DNA from: Aeromonas rivuli | Lineage (GTDB): Bacteria; Pseudomonadota; Gammaproteobacteria; Enterobacterales; Aeromonadaceae | Assembly (NCBI RefSeq): GCF_000820045.1 | Contig: NZ_CDBJ01000043.1 | Span: 62,340-126,339 of the forward strand | Length of the DNA: 64,000 nt | Direction of reading: 5' to 3' | Shown here: positions 46,871 through 54,658 of the stretch, piece by piece | Layout of the letters: the number at the start of each line of letters is the position of its first letter | Position numbering within the stretch: the first letter of the stretch is position 1 | The notes under the pieces: model-generated | Told to the model about the DNA's origin: nothing | Databases searched by the model: none | Seen by the model: the letters and a program-made list of their open reading frames with translations, nothing else | Position numbers and translations under genes: made by a program

Positions 46871-46906
46871 AAAAAAGCCCGGTGATGAACCGGGCTCTTT
46901 TTTTAT
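46871..46906. terminator. Terminator after scsD
   Basis: An AGCCCGGT/ACCGGGCT hairpin followed by CTTTTTTT, with an A-run on the other side. It lies between the scs operon and the convergent EF-hand gene. Confidence 0.92.
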
Positions 46907-46926
46907 ATCCGTTGGGGACGACTTGC

Positions 46927-47340
46927 TTAAGGGGCTGACTGCTGTGCCCGTTTCTGCAAGCTGGCCCTGGTGTCCGCTCGCTCCGCTTCGCTGATCACTC
47001 CGTCCCCATTCTTGTCCAGATGGGCGAACAACTTCTCCTGACGCTGCACAAATTGCGCCTTGGTGGTTTCCCGTCTCGGCTTGATGTTACCCATTCGCTC
47101 CGGCACAGCCTTGCCAGCCTGCTTCATCGCCGCCTCCATCTTGGCCAGGGTGGCTTCCTTCTCGGCAACCGAGATCACCCCATCGCCATTTTGATCCTGC
47201 CTGGCAAAGCGCTTTTCAGCACTCGCCATAAACTGGGCCTTGCTGATATCCCCCTTGATGAGCGGCTCACCGGGCACGGCATCGGCGGCCACCGCCAGGC
47301 TGCTGAGCAGCATCAGGGGCAGAAAGTAGCGTTTCATCAT
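46927..47340 (-). CDS. Exported EF-hand calcium-binding protein
   Basis: A 137-residue periplasmic or secreted protein with a signal peptide (about 1-19, cut after AVAAD-like residues). Two canonical EF-hand loops are visible: D49 to E60 (DQNGDGVISVAE) and D109 to E120 (DKNGDGVISEAE), each with complete Ca2+ ligands. Each is preceded by a repeated motif KAQFMASAEKRFA / KAQFVQRQEKLFA, so the protein is an internal duplication. The function is unknown. It is divergent from the J-domain operon across about 345 nt. Confidence 0.88.
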   Translation of the reverse strand: MMKRYFLPLMLLSSLAVAADAVPGEPLIKGDISKAQFMASAEKRFARQDQNGDGVISVAEKEATLAKMEAAMKQAGKAVPERMGNIKPRRETTKAQFVQRQEKLFAHLDKNGDGVISEAERADTRASLQKRAQQSAP

Positions 47341-47685
47341 GATGTGGTTTTCCTCATTTGCACTTTTATCTCATCGACCGGGCCAATGATGGCGGGTCGG
47401 ACGGGGGCGCTGCCATTGAGACGACCTGCGCGATTTGACCCTCGGCCAATGCAAAGGTTCCCGCGCCCCGTCGCCAGCCCGGTCATCCCCTCTTCGGGTG
47501 GCACAAAGGGAGACAAGTGACCAATTCCCACCCACGCCAAGTTCATTTGGCCGATCAGATCCTATTCATGGCAGTGCCGCGCTATTTCCGTTAAAATGAC
47601 GGGTTTTTCGCCGTACCTGGTTTTCTCAGCGACCAGCCAGGGCCAGCATTGTGACTTCTCTGTTGCCAGTGATGCAGGATCTGCC
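47341..47685. other. Intergenic region between EF-hand and J-domain genes
   Basis: About 345 nt that should hold the divergent promoters of the two flanking units. I see no further gene. A plus-strand frame in front of the J-domain gene extends it by 30 codons without family similarity and is not used. Confidence 0.45.
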
Positions 47686-47970
47686 ATGAACAACTACTTT
47701 CGGGTGCTGGGTGTAAAATCCAACGCCAACGAAAACGACATCAAGAAAGCGTATCGACGACTGTCGAACCAGTATCACCCCGACAAGCTGCTCGGGGCCA
47801 CCGACGAAGAACAAGCGCGCGCAGCCGTCTTGCTGCAACAGGTGAAGCAGGCCTACGAGGTTCTTTCGGACCCCAAGAAAAAAGCCGCCTTCATCAAAGA
47901 CTTTAACAACGTCATTGTGACCGACCCGACCTCTGCCATGCAGGAGTTATGGGATCAATTCTATCCCTGA
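47686..47970 (+). CDS. Minimal J-domain protein
   Basis: A 94-residue protein made of little more than a J domain: MNNYFRVLGVKSNANENDIKKAYRR, then H31-P32-D33 (QYHPDKLLG) and VKQAYEVLSDPKKKAAF. The HPD motif indicates DnaK-type Hsp70 stimulation. There is no Gly/Phe region, zinc finger or membrane anchor, so client choice must lie in a partner. AGGA lies upstream of the ATG. The next gene starts 6 nt after its stop and is probably its partner. Confidence 0.85.
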   Translation: MNNYFRVLGVKSNANENDIKKAYRRLSNQYHPDKLLGATDEEQARAAVLLQQVKQAYEVLSDPKKKAAFIKDFNNVIVTDPTSAMQELWDQFYP

Positions 47971-47976
47971 GGCTGT

Positions 47977-48501
47977 ATGAAAAAGACATTGGATCTGGCG
48001 CGTATCAAGGCGCTGATGAGTGACGCCAGCGAGAACATCGAATCCTACCGTGATGTGGACCAGCCCAAGGCGCTGGAACAGTTCACCGGCAAGATGAAAG
48101 CGCTGCTGCTGGCCGACATGAGCATGCTGGAATTCATGCCCGAATACCTGCCACTGGCCCTCTATGGCCGGGTGCAGTTTTCTGCCCAGGCCAAGCCCGC
48201 CTGGCGCAACTGGATTGGCCAAGGGGAGCAACCCAGCTGGGACGAGTTCAAGGTGTCCGTTGCCTTCAACAACGCCGACCTGCCCCTGGTCAAGGCAGTA
48301 CGCGCCCAGAGCGAAGATACCCTTATCGAAGCCTGCGCCGTGCTCTATCTGCTGGACAACCCCCTGCCCCGTGGCGCCCGCGATGACGACTATGCCATGC
48401 CCCGCGATGAGGATGAGGACGAGGGAGAAAACGCCGACGCTGACTATGACGGCAGCGACGAAGAGGGCGAGCAGGATATGTACGACGAAGTGCGTTTCTA
48501 A
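47977..48501 (+). CDS. Unknown protein with strongly acidic C-terminus
   Basis: A 174-residue cytosolic protein that I do not recognise. Residues 1-130 are a mixed, probably helical domain ([36 protein letters not shown]). Residues 135-174 are an Asp/Glu-rich tail ([19 protein letters not shown]). It starts 6 nt after the J-domain gene, so coupled translation is likely. I cannot name a function; a client adaptor for the J protein is one possibility. Confidence 0.75.
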   Translation: MKKTLDLARIKALMSDASENIESYRDVDQPKALEQFTGKMKALLLADMSMLEFMPEYLPLALYGRVQFSAQAKPAWRNWIGQGEQPSWDEFKVSVAFNNADLPLVKAVRAQSEDTLIEACAVLYLLDNPLPRGARDDDYAMPRDEDEDEGENADADYDGSDEEGEQDMYDEVRF

Positions 48502-48524
48502 TTTGAGGCAACTTGGGGTAAAGA

Positions 48525-49286
48525 ATGAATAGTCTGATTGAAATTGCCGCCATCGAGATCAAAGAACTGGCCGTGATCGAGCCCAAGCAGGCCAGCGAGA
48601 GATTCGAGCTGATCGCCATGACAATGTCCGACGATCAGCTGGCCGAAGTCATTGAAAATATTGATATCGTCACCCTGACCCAGATCAACGGCCAGCATGA
48701 TATCTCCTTCCCGTCCATCATCTCCGAGCTGATGACCCCGGAGCGGATCCGCGACATCGTCTGCCAGCAGCCCCTCTACTGGGAAGAGGCCATCAAGAAC
48801 AATGCCGAGGAGCTGCAACAGCACACCTTCGACTTTCTCAACTACCTGATCCGCACCCAGGAGAGCGAGGCCAAGCAGCGCGAGATCCTCGAGTGCATCG
48901 CCGAGGATCCCGCCGGTCTCTTCTACCTCGCCATCCCCTTCATCGAGTTCTACCGCGGTGAGCAGCTTGATGATGAAGAGGGCATGACGGACCTGCTCCA
49001 CGCCGAAGAGGAAGATCTGGAAGAGGCACTCTCCTACAGTGACCGCCAGCTGAGCGAGGATGCCCACGACTACTCCCTCGACGATCCCCGCAGCTTGCTG
49101 ATGCTGATCCGCCAGCAGGCACCCGAGGTGGAGCAGGCCATCAAGGCCCTGCTGCGCAACGAGAACAGCACTTGGGACGGCATCATCAACAAGTTTGCCG
49201 CCGAGCTGGTGATGCAGGCCAAAGACAAGAACCAGGTCAGCGACGAGTACAGCGAAGTGGACGACATGTTCAGCTTTCTGGATTAA
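48525..49286 (+). CDS. Unknown acidic helical protein
   Basis: A 253-residue protein, predominantly helical and acidic, with no recognised family. It begins MNSLIEIAAIEIKELAVIEPKQASERF and contains an acidic stretch (LLHAEEEDLEEALSYSDRQLSE) around residues 150-170. It has no signal peptide or membrane helix. It starts 23 nt after the previous stop and is followed within 11 nt by the next gene, consistent with one operon. Confidence 0.75.
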   Translation: MNSLIEIAAIEIKELAVIEPKQASERFELIAMTMSDDQLAEVIENIDIVTLTQINGQHDISFPSIISELMTPERIRDIVCQQPLYWEEAIKNNAEELQQHTFDFLNYLIRTQESEAKQREILECIAEDPAGLFYLAIPFIEFYRGEQLDDEEGMTDLLHAEEEDLEEALSYSDRQLSEDAHDYSLDDPRSLLMLIRQQAPEVEQAIKALLRNENSTWDGIINKFAAELVMQAKDKNQVSDEYSEVDDMFSFLD

Positions 49287-49297
49287 GGGACGTTTCG

Positions 49298-50215
49298 ATG
49301 TCACAGGTAACGCAGCTAATCATTCGCGAGGCCAATCAGGGCCCCTTCCTCAGCCAGGTACTGCGCTTTGGTGCTGACAGTGAACGCTTGAGCCCCCAGC
49401 AACTGGCCGCCATCAAGGGCAAGGCGGTGTTGATGAGCCTGAAATTCGCCGACAAGTACTACAACAAGTACAAGATGCATCTGCTCGAACAAGCCGCCCA
49501 CGACGTGATTGGCGTCATCAGCCTGGGGCTGCAGGAGCTGTCCGGGCGGGACACTGCCCGGGCGCTCGCCCTGCTGCAGGCCCCGGAAGGGCCCATCAAA
49601 CCGTTCCAGAAAGGCTGGTCCATGCTGATCTCGGTCAGCCCCAAGCAACTGGGCGCCAATAACCTCTTTGGCGATGTGGATGCCCGTCTGCTCGATAAAA
49701 TATCCAGCCCGCCGGATGTGGAAGAGTGGCAAGGCTGGCAGGAGTACGAGAAGGCGCAGCTGGAACATGACAAGGCCCGCCTGATGGCCCTGATGGACAG
49801 CCACTTCTATGCCTACGAGAATGACCACCCCACCCTGGAGGACAAGCTGGCCGAGGCCCTGCTCTACCGCATCCTCTGCGGTCAGGGCAGCGGCGCCGCG
49901 CCATTGAAGGTCAAGCAGGATCTCAAGCGCCGCCTGGCCCGGGAAATCGTGCTGCAAGAGCACTGGTTCGATACCGACTATCTGGCCGCCCAGCTTGAAC
50001 TGTTGCTGAGCGAACTGCCCAGCGATCTGACCGCAGGGCTGCGTCAGGATCTCAGCCGGGGTTTTGTCTCCAACCTGCTCCACACCTTGGGCTTCGTGCG
50101 CCAGTACCAGCAGTTGCAGCAAGAGGGTGCTTCGCCGGAGAAGCTCGACAATATCGAGATGCGCGCCGGTCTCAAGCACCCCCTGCTCGGCTGGCCGCTC
50201 TACCACGACTTCTGA
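49298..50215 (+). CDS. Unknown helical protein, last gene of the J-domain operon
   Basis: A 305-residue protein without a recognised family. Helical segments include LKFADKYYNKYKMHLLEQAAHDVIG, DVEEWQGWQEYEKAQLEHDKARL and LAEALLYRILCGQGSG. It starts MSQVTQLIIREANQ and is 11 nt downstream of the previous gene. Its last codons (LGWPLYHDF) and terminator form the left 86-bp direct repeat of the adjoining cassette; the same 3' end occurs again at 53684-53769. Confidence 0.78.
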   Translation: MSQVTQLIIREANQGPFLSQVLRFGADSERLSPQQLAAIKGKAVLMSLKFADKYYNKYKMHLLEQAAHDVIGVISLGLQELSGRDTARALALLQAPEGPIKPFQKGWSMLISVSPKQLGANNLFGDVDARLLDKISSPPDVEEWQGWQEYEKAQLEHDKARLMALMDSHFYAYENDHPTLEDKLAEALLYRILCGQGSGAAPLKVKQDLKRRLAREIVLQEHWFDTDYLAAQLELLLSELPSDLTAGLRQDLSRGFVSNLLHTLGFVRQYQQLQQEGASPEKLDNIEMRAGLKHPLLGWPLYHDF

Positions 50216-50269
50216 CGGCGACTGCCGCCGCCATGTCATCGTCACCCAACGCCCGGCCCGCCGGGCGTT
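50184..50269. repeat. Left 86-bp direct repeat of the 3.5-kb cassette
   Basis: 86 bp identical to 53684-53769, exactly 3,500 bp away. It spans the last 10 codons of the upstream gene and a rho-independent hairpin (AACGCCCGG/CCGGGCGTT). In this copy the hairpin lacks a good T-tract (ATCATC follows). Confidence 0.95.
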
Positions 50270-50446
50270 ATCATCTGTGCGCCTTGGCCTCCGAACAAGC
50301 GCTGCCAATAAAAGTGCCTCTATTAAGCACCAGCGTACAACCAACCCGGTGATGAGGCGTCGAGCGCTCCTCTCGGGAACCCTCGTATGACATTGCAACC
50401 ATCCCCGTATCGGCCCAGTCAGTTTCGAATGGAGGTTCGCCGAACT

Positions 50447-51034
50447 CTATAGACCAGAAACCCTCACCTCTTCAATATCGTCATTTTGATACACAGTCGC
50501 ACTCCAATATTGGCTGTCGTTACCTGTTTGACGAGTCCATCCATCTGCCTCCAGTTGTCTGGCGATCATTCGATTCATAAAGCCATGACCGAGCAGCAGC
50601 ACCGGTCCTTCGCTGGCAAGGGATTGAAGTCGTTGAACTGCCGTGCTGGCGCGCATCTTCGTAGTGCCGACAGATCCGACGCCGTGTGAGTAACCCCATA
50701 ACCATAAGATTCGCAGGATAAATTCCCAGGCAAACGGCGATAGCCGTGGCAATCTCCAGTGACCATAAGGCTGTGGCGCTTCACGAAATAGCCCGTCGAT
50801 GAGGGCGGGCTTCAGGCCGAGAGCCTGGACTGAGGTCAGCGCACGAGGCAAGTTGCTCGAGACTATCGCCTTGGCGGTGGCGGCGAGTTGCTTGCTGGCA
50901 TCCAGGATGGGGGGGGTGGTAGTGTCGGAACTGTCGTAATGCTCGATCCAATCTTTCATCTCGAGCGCTGACATTTTGTCGGTTCCGGCCAGCTTTGGCT
51001 GGCCGTGACGCATCAGGATCATTTTTCTGCTCAC
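50447..51034 (-). CDS. Histidine phosphatase superfamily protein
   Basis: A 195-residue protein with the branch-1 histidine phosphatase signature MRHGQP at residues 8-13 (phospho-acceptor H10). A second basic or acidic cluster is seen in LFREAPQPYGHW and the C-terminal catalytic histidine in LLLGHGFMNRM. The substrate is unknown. It starts 4 nt after the SDR gene stop on the same strand, so the three minus-strand genes of the cassette form one operon read from the SnoaL-like gene. Confidence 0.85.
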   Translation of the reverse strand: MSRKMILMRHGQPKLAGTDKMSALEMKDWIEHYDSSDTTTPPILDASKQLAATAKAIVSSNLPRALTSVQALGLKPALIDGLFREAPQPYGHWRLPRLSPFAWEFILRILWLWGYSHGVGSVGTTKMRASTAVQRLQSLASEGPVLLLGHGFMNRMIARQLEADGWTRQTGNDSQYWSATVYQNDDIEEVRVSGL

Positions 51035-51038
51035 TGTC

Positions 51039-52082
51039 TCACTGTCCGTTTACGCCCTTGTCCTGATGTGTTCCAAACCAACCGTGATCACGGTACCACA
51101 CCACTGTGTCGGTGATGGTTTGCTCCAGCCCCCGGAAACTCAGGTCAAGCTCTCGCTCACTCTTGCCGTGATCGAAGCAGGTGCGGTCCTTCTCTCGTAC
51201 CAACAGACGCAACGTAGCCATGCTCAGCAGAATGGGCTTGCCAGTAATACGCGCGTAGATCTCCTGCACCGCCGTCAAGGCGTATAAAAAGGGTAGCGGC
51301 AGTTGTCGAATGGGTGTCTTGACGCCAGCAATACGCCCAAGAACAGGTATCAGCTCACGCATCGTCATATGCCGGCCCGCCGCGAGATAGCGCTCACCCT
51401 GGCGCCCATACCTGGCTGCTGCGATCAGCGCCAATGCCACATCGCGAGCATCGACAACGGAGAAACTACCGGGGATAAGTCCGGGCAATTTGCCGCGTAC
51501 GACATCGTTGACCAACTGTCCTGAGGAGGTCGGGCCAATGTCGGCAGGACCCCACATCCAGCCAGGCAGAACCATGCAGGCATGCATCTCGGGATGGACT
51601 TCCAGGAACGACAGGACGGCACGGTCGGCGAGGATCTTGCTGCGGTAATAGTCATCCGCGTCAGCGTCGGCCCGCAGACAGCTTTCATCAATTGACGTGC
51701 TGGGTGCGCCGTCAAGCACGGCAATGGAAGAGGTATGGATGAACCGTCGAATACCTGCGCGGTAGGCCTGACCCAGCAGGTTCCGTGTACCGGAGATATT
51801 AATCTTTTCGAGTTCCTCCCAGTGACTGCCGCCCTTGTAGCTATCGCGAAAGTACGCTGCGGTGTGGAACACCGTATCACAGCCTTGTAGCGACGCAGCG
51901 AACCCGTCGATATCCGCCATGTCACCCACCACCAGTTCCACCCCCGGCAAATCCTTGAACTGTTGTTCACCTTTGGCTCTTGAACGAACTAGGGCTTTGA
52001 CTGCGTGACCACGAGCGACCAGTTCACGCACCAGGTTGTTGCCCAACAAACCGGTCGCGCCAGTGACAAATATGTTATGCAT
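51039..52082 (-). CDS. NAD(P)-dependent epimerase/dihydroflavonol-reductase-type SDR
   Basis: A 347-residue extended short-chain dehydrogenase. The nucleotide-binding loop is TGATGLLG at 7-14 and the catalytic pair is Y145-x3-K149 (DDYYRSK), with TSS upstream (HTSSIAVLDG). The pattern resembles 3-beta-hydroxysteroid or dihydroflavonol-4-reductase-like enzymes that reduce a carbonyl in a hydrophobic substrate. The substrate is not known. It lies 3 nt downstream of the SnoaL-like gene and just upstream of the phosphatase gene. Confidence 0.88.
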   Translation of the reverse strand: MHNIFVTGATGLLGNNLVRELVARGHAVKALVRSRAKGEQQFKDLPGVELVVGDMADIDGFAASLQGCDTVFHTAAYFRDSYKGGSHWEELEKINISGTRNLLGQAYRAGIRRFIHTSSIAVLDGAPSTSIDESCLRADADADDYYRSKILADRAVLSFLEVHPEMHACMVLPGWMWGPADIGPTSSGQLVNDVVRGKLPGLIPGSFSVVDARDVALALIAAARYGRQGERYLAAGRHMTMRELIPVLGRIAGVKTPIRQLPLPFLYALTAVQEIYARITGKPILLSMATLRLLVREKDRTCFDHGKSERELDLSFRGLEQTITDTVVWYRDHGWFGTHQDKGVNGQ

Positions 52083-52085
52083 GTA

Positions 52086-52514
52086 TTACTCCTCACTCTG
52101 ATCGGCTAACGGCATCAATACCACACTGTCGAAGAAAACTTCTTCACGTATGACCAAGCCGTTTCTGAAGGTGAGGTGTGCGGCGTAATACAAGGTAATG
52201 TGGCGTCCATGGGGTGGAATCACCCGACCCGACACCACTAATGGTGCAGTGAAAGTGCCGCTCAGGAAGACGGTCAGTGCCAAACGATCGTCTGTGGCAA
52301 CAAATGGGCTCAAGTTCATCTTGGCATCGGGGAATGCTGCGAGTAATGCGCGCCTTCGCTTGTGCATGGCCTCGAGACCGGTTTGTATCCCTACGCCATC
52401 GAAGTAGATGACGTCTTCGGAAACCAGTGCAAGCATCGCCTCCAGGTCTCGGCGATTAAAGGCGCTGGCGGCGCGTTCCGCATAGTCGTTGGTGCCAGTA
52501 GTCATACAGTCCAT
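52086..52514 (-). CDS. SnoaL-like NTF2-fold protein
   Basis: A protein of about 142 residues with the NTF2/SnoaL cone fold: AFNRRDLEAMLALVSEDVIYFDG, an aromatic strand region, and GLVIREEVFFDS at the end. Members are isomerases, hydrolases or binding proteins for small polyketide-like molecules. MTTGTNDYAERAA (three codons in) is an alternative start. It is first in the minus-strand unit and divergent from the LysR gene across 107 nt. Confidence 0.82.
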   Translation of the reverse strand: MDCMTTGTNDYAERAASAFNRRDLEAMLALVSEDVIYFDGVGIQTGLEAMHKRRRALLAAFPDAKMNLSPFVATDDRLALTVFLSGTFTAPLVVSGRVIPPHGRHITLYYAAHLTFRNGLVIREEVFFDSVVLMPLADQSEE

Positions 52515-52589
52515 TCCATTCTTTTCGAGGGAGTGTAGATATACCGTTGACGCCTCTATCTAAAAACAGCGACTACTGCATAATGGCTT

Positions 52590-52601
52590 TGCAAATTTGC
52601 A
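52590..52601. promoter_or_regulatory. Candidate LysR operator in the divergent promoter
   Basis: TGCAAATTTGCA is a perfect 12-bp palindrome containing the T-N11-A spacing expected of LysR sites. It lies between the LysR gene and the SnoaL-SDR-phosphatase operon. Confidence 0.5.
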
Positions 52602-52621
52602 GATCAGGCAAGATATGAAGC

Positions 52622-53527
52622 ATGGCTTTGCAAGCAAACTGGGACGATCTTCGCCTGCTGTTGGCAGTCTCGCGACGTGGCAGCTTTCTTCAGGCTGGCC
52701 AATTGCTGGGGATCGCAGCGTCTACTGTGGCGCGACGGCTGACCCAGCTTGAAGGCGCACTGGGTGAGCCACTCGTCGAGCGGGGAGTTGAAGGATGCAG
52801 GTTGACCCCGCGAGGCCAATCCCTCGTGGACGTTGCCCTGGCTGCAGAAGCAGGCTTGAGGCGTCAAACAGCTACGGGCATGCCCGAGCCGTACACAGAG
52901 CTATCTGGTAATATCGTGGTCAGTGCAGGAGAGGGATTCTCGTCTTGCGTGCTGGAGGCTGCGAGTCGCTTCACCACTCTGCATCCGCGATGCTCGGTGG
53001 AGTTGCTGATCACAGCCGATTTTCACAAGATCGTCCGCGGCGCCGCAGACATTGCTGTACGCACGACTCATCTGGGCGAACCTTCGCTTATTTACCGCTT
53101 CATAGACAGGCTCGTTTACGGTGTCTTCGCCGATGCAGCTTATCTGAAGCGGTTTCCGGGGCTAACTCCAGCCACTGCGGCCAATATTGGCTTGCTTCCT
53201 CCGCTGGACATGTTGCCTCAAATGCGTGCGGCAAAGGCTGCGGGTCTGGACCACACGCCGATCAGCGTGAACTCGTTCGCGGTTCAACTCGAATCGGTGA
53301 AGCGAGGTATGGGTGTGGCGGTGCTGCCCCGTATTCTGGCGAAGGATCTGATCGGATTGTTCCCGGAACTCCAGCTTCCAGATATGGAGGTCTATCTGGT
53401 GACCCGACCGCAGGTATTGAAACAGGCTCATATCAAATGTTTTTTTGTCATCCTGGAGCAGGTTCTTATTGAAGCCCTGTCCATGAGAGGTGCCGAAGAT
53501 TACCTCTTGAGGGACGCTCAGAAATGA
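52622..53527 (+). CDS. LysR family transcriptional regulator of the cassette
   Basis: A 301-residue LysR-type regulator. The helix-turn-helix is in FLQAGQLLGIAASTVARRLTQLEG, and the effector-binding domain starts about residue 90 (LSGNIVVSAGEGF). It is closest in feel to LysRs that replace SxxQSAxS with the variant SxxxR. It is divergent from the SnoaL-like/SDR/phosphatase unit and is the obvious local regulator. AT content and codon use resemble the rest of the cassette rather than the flanks. Confidence 0.9.
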   Translation: MALQANWDDLRLLLAVSRRGSFLQAGQLLGIAASTVARRLTQLEGALGEPLVERGVEGCRLTPRGQSLVDVALAAEAGLRRQTATGMPEPYTELSGNIVVSAGEGFSSCVLEAASRFTTLHPRCSVELLITADFHKIVRGAADIAVRTTHLGEPSLIYRFIDRLVYGVFADAAYLKRFPGLTPATAANIGLLPPLDMLPQMRAAKAAGLDHTPISVNSFAVQLESVKRGMGVAVLPRILAKDLIGLFPELQLPDMEVYLVTRPQVLKQAHIKCFFVILEQVLIEALSMRGAEDYLLRDAQK

Positions 53528-53683
53528 GCGCGTCATGCACAGGATCTTCAGAGTCCACCAATTGAAATAGATATAAAAATACTTCGTGTGTGATCTCGTT
53601 TATCGCCAAAAAAAATCAACACGCGCGAAGCCTATGACCATTATCAATGACTAACTCCTGGCTCCCGCCGTACTCGAGCACAT

Positions 53684-53769
53684 TGCTCGGCTGGCCGCTC
53701 TACCACGACTTCTGACGGCGACTGCCGCCGCCATGTCATCGTCACCCAACGCCCGGCCCGCCGGGCGTT
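53684..53769. repeat. Right 86-bp direct repeat of the 3.5-kb cassette
   Basis: Identical to 50184-50269. Here the hairpin is followed by GTTGTTTTGC, a proper terminator tail, suggesting that this side keeps the ancestral downstream sequence. Weak similarity continues about 20 nt to the left (CTCGAGCAC against CTCAAGCAC). Confidence 0.95.
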
Positions 53770-53962
53770 GTTTTGCCCGTTTGTCAGCGTTGACTCGCAA
53801 GAACAGTGAGGCTGCAACAAGATAAGCCATCGGCCGGTCTGCTATGCAGGGCCGCGACCCTGTGAGCGCAGCGCACATACACCGGCGCTTCTCTCACAAC
53901 ATGGGACTCTAACCCCGAGCTTTCGCTACATAGGGTTAGGGCATACTCTCAGAGCCCCTACG

Positions 53963-54020
53963 TTCGCAGCCCATATTTTCGCAACCCATAGTTTCGCAAC
54001 CCATATTTTCACAACCCAAG
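53963..54020. repeat. Short tandem repeat, 15-bp unit, about 3.9 copies
   Basis: Units read TTCGCAGCCCATATT, TTCGCAACCCATAGT, TTCGCAACCCATATT and TTCACAACCCAAG. The array ends about 40 nt before the ATG of the next gene, in its likely 5' leader. The surrounding 53528-54061 has no recognisable gene besides the right direct repeat. Confidence 0.9.
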
Positions 54021-54061
54021 CCCCGCGAGCTCATTCAAGACAACCTCTCAAGGAGAAGAAC

Positions 54062-54436
54062 ATGACCCAGGAACGCATCCAGACTCAATATCGCCTCCCC
54101 GGCCCCTGTGCCAGCCAAACCGAGTTGAAGCAGGCCATTGCCCAAGCCATCGAGGCCCATAAGCAGGACTTCTACCCCCTGCTGGAGCGGCTGGTGGACG
54201 TGGGGGACACCCGAGTCAATTTAAGCCAGCAGAACCCGCTGCGGGTGCTGAGCATCGAACTCGATGAAGATGGCAGCAAGGGGCTGGCCCACCTCAACTA
54301 CGAGTCCAACTTCGCCGAGAGCTGCCTCATCATCAACGAATATGACCAGCACCAGACCAGGGTGGCCTTTCGCCTGGAAGGGGATGATCTTGTCTTCGAC
54401 CTTGAGCTGCCCATCGCGTGGAATTTCAATAATTAA
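54062..54436 (+). CDS. Unknown cytosolic protein
   Basis: A 124-residue acidic protein with no family that I recognise and no signal or membrane segment. It contains QAIAQAIEAHKQDFYPLLERLVD and a beta-rich end (LIINEYDQHQTRVAFRLEGDDLVFDLELPIAW). GGAG (AAGGAGAAGAAC) lies upstream of the ATG. A tandem-repeat array sits in its leader and a palindromic repeat fragment starts 10 nt after its stop. Confidence 0.72.
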   Translation: MTQERIQTQYRLPGPCASQTELKQAIAQAIEAHKQDFYPLLERLVDVGDTRVNLSQQNPLRVLSIELDEDGSKGLAHLNYESNFAESCLIINEYDQHQTRVAFRLEGDDLVFDLELPIAWNFNN

Positions 54437-54446
54437 TACTTCGGCG

Positions 54447-54483
54447 ATGCAATAAGCGCAGCCCATGGCACCGGCAACATAGG
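54447..54483. repeat. Partial copy of the GCAATAAGCGCAGC repeat element
   Basis: GATGCAATAAGCGCAGCCCATG with GCACCGGCAACATAGG downstream matches the left half of the element at 55986-56071. The right half is missing. Confidence 0.75.
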
Positions 54484-54658
54484 TGACACTGATGGAACGC
54501 AGTCATGGTGCCAGGGGCTGAAGAGACGACGGCCAGGAAGGCCGCAATAACAGCTTGATGATCGGCCGTTAAATTAAAGAAGCTGGCGTGACTACTCGGG
54601 TGCCCCACTTGGTGTAGGGTTGTCTCCATGCCAACTGAATAAACTATCGGGGGTCAGC

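Larger units (their letters stand above)
50270..53769. mobile_element. Inserted 3.5-kb gene cassette with direct-repeat boundaries
   Basis: Four genes (phosphatase, SDR, SnoaL-like, LysR) lie between two identical 86-bp repeats that copy the 3' end of the unknown gene at 49298. The left flank joins naturally to the sequence right of the second repeat, where the hairpin has its T-tract (GTTGTTTTG). No integrase, transposase or terminal inverted repeat is visible, so the mode of entry is unknown. Codon use is visibly less GC-biased than in neighbours. The insertion is an inference; the repeats are directly seen. Confidence 0.7.

Noticed and set aside
50184-50269. Integron attC-like site at the cassette repeat (AAC...GTT ends)
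   Set aside because: The hairpin is a rho-independent terminator with CG-rich stems; the 7-base core pattern does not fit GTTRRRY, and no integrase is present.
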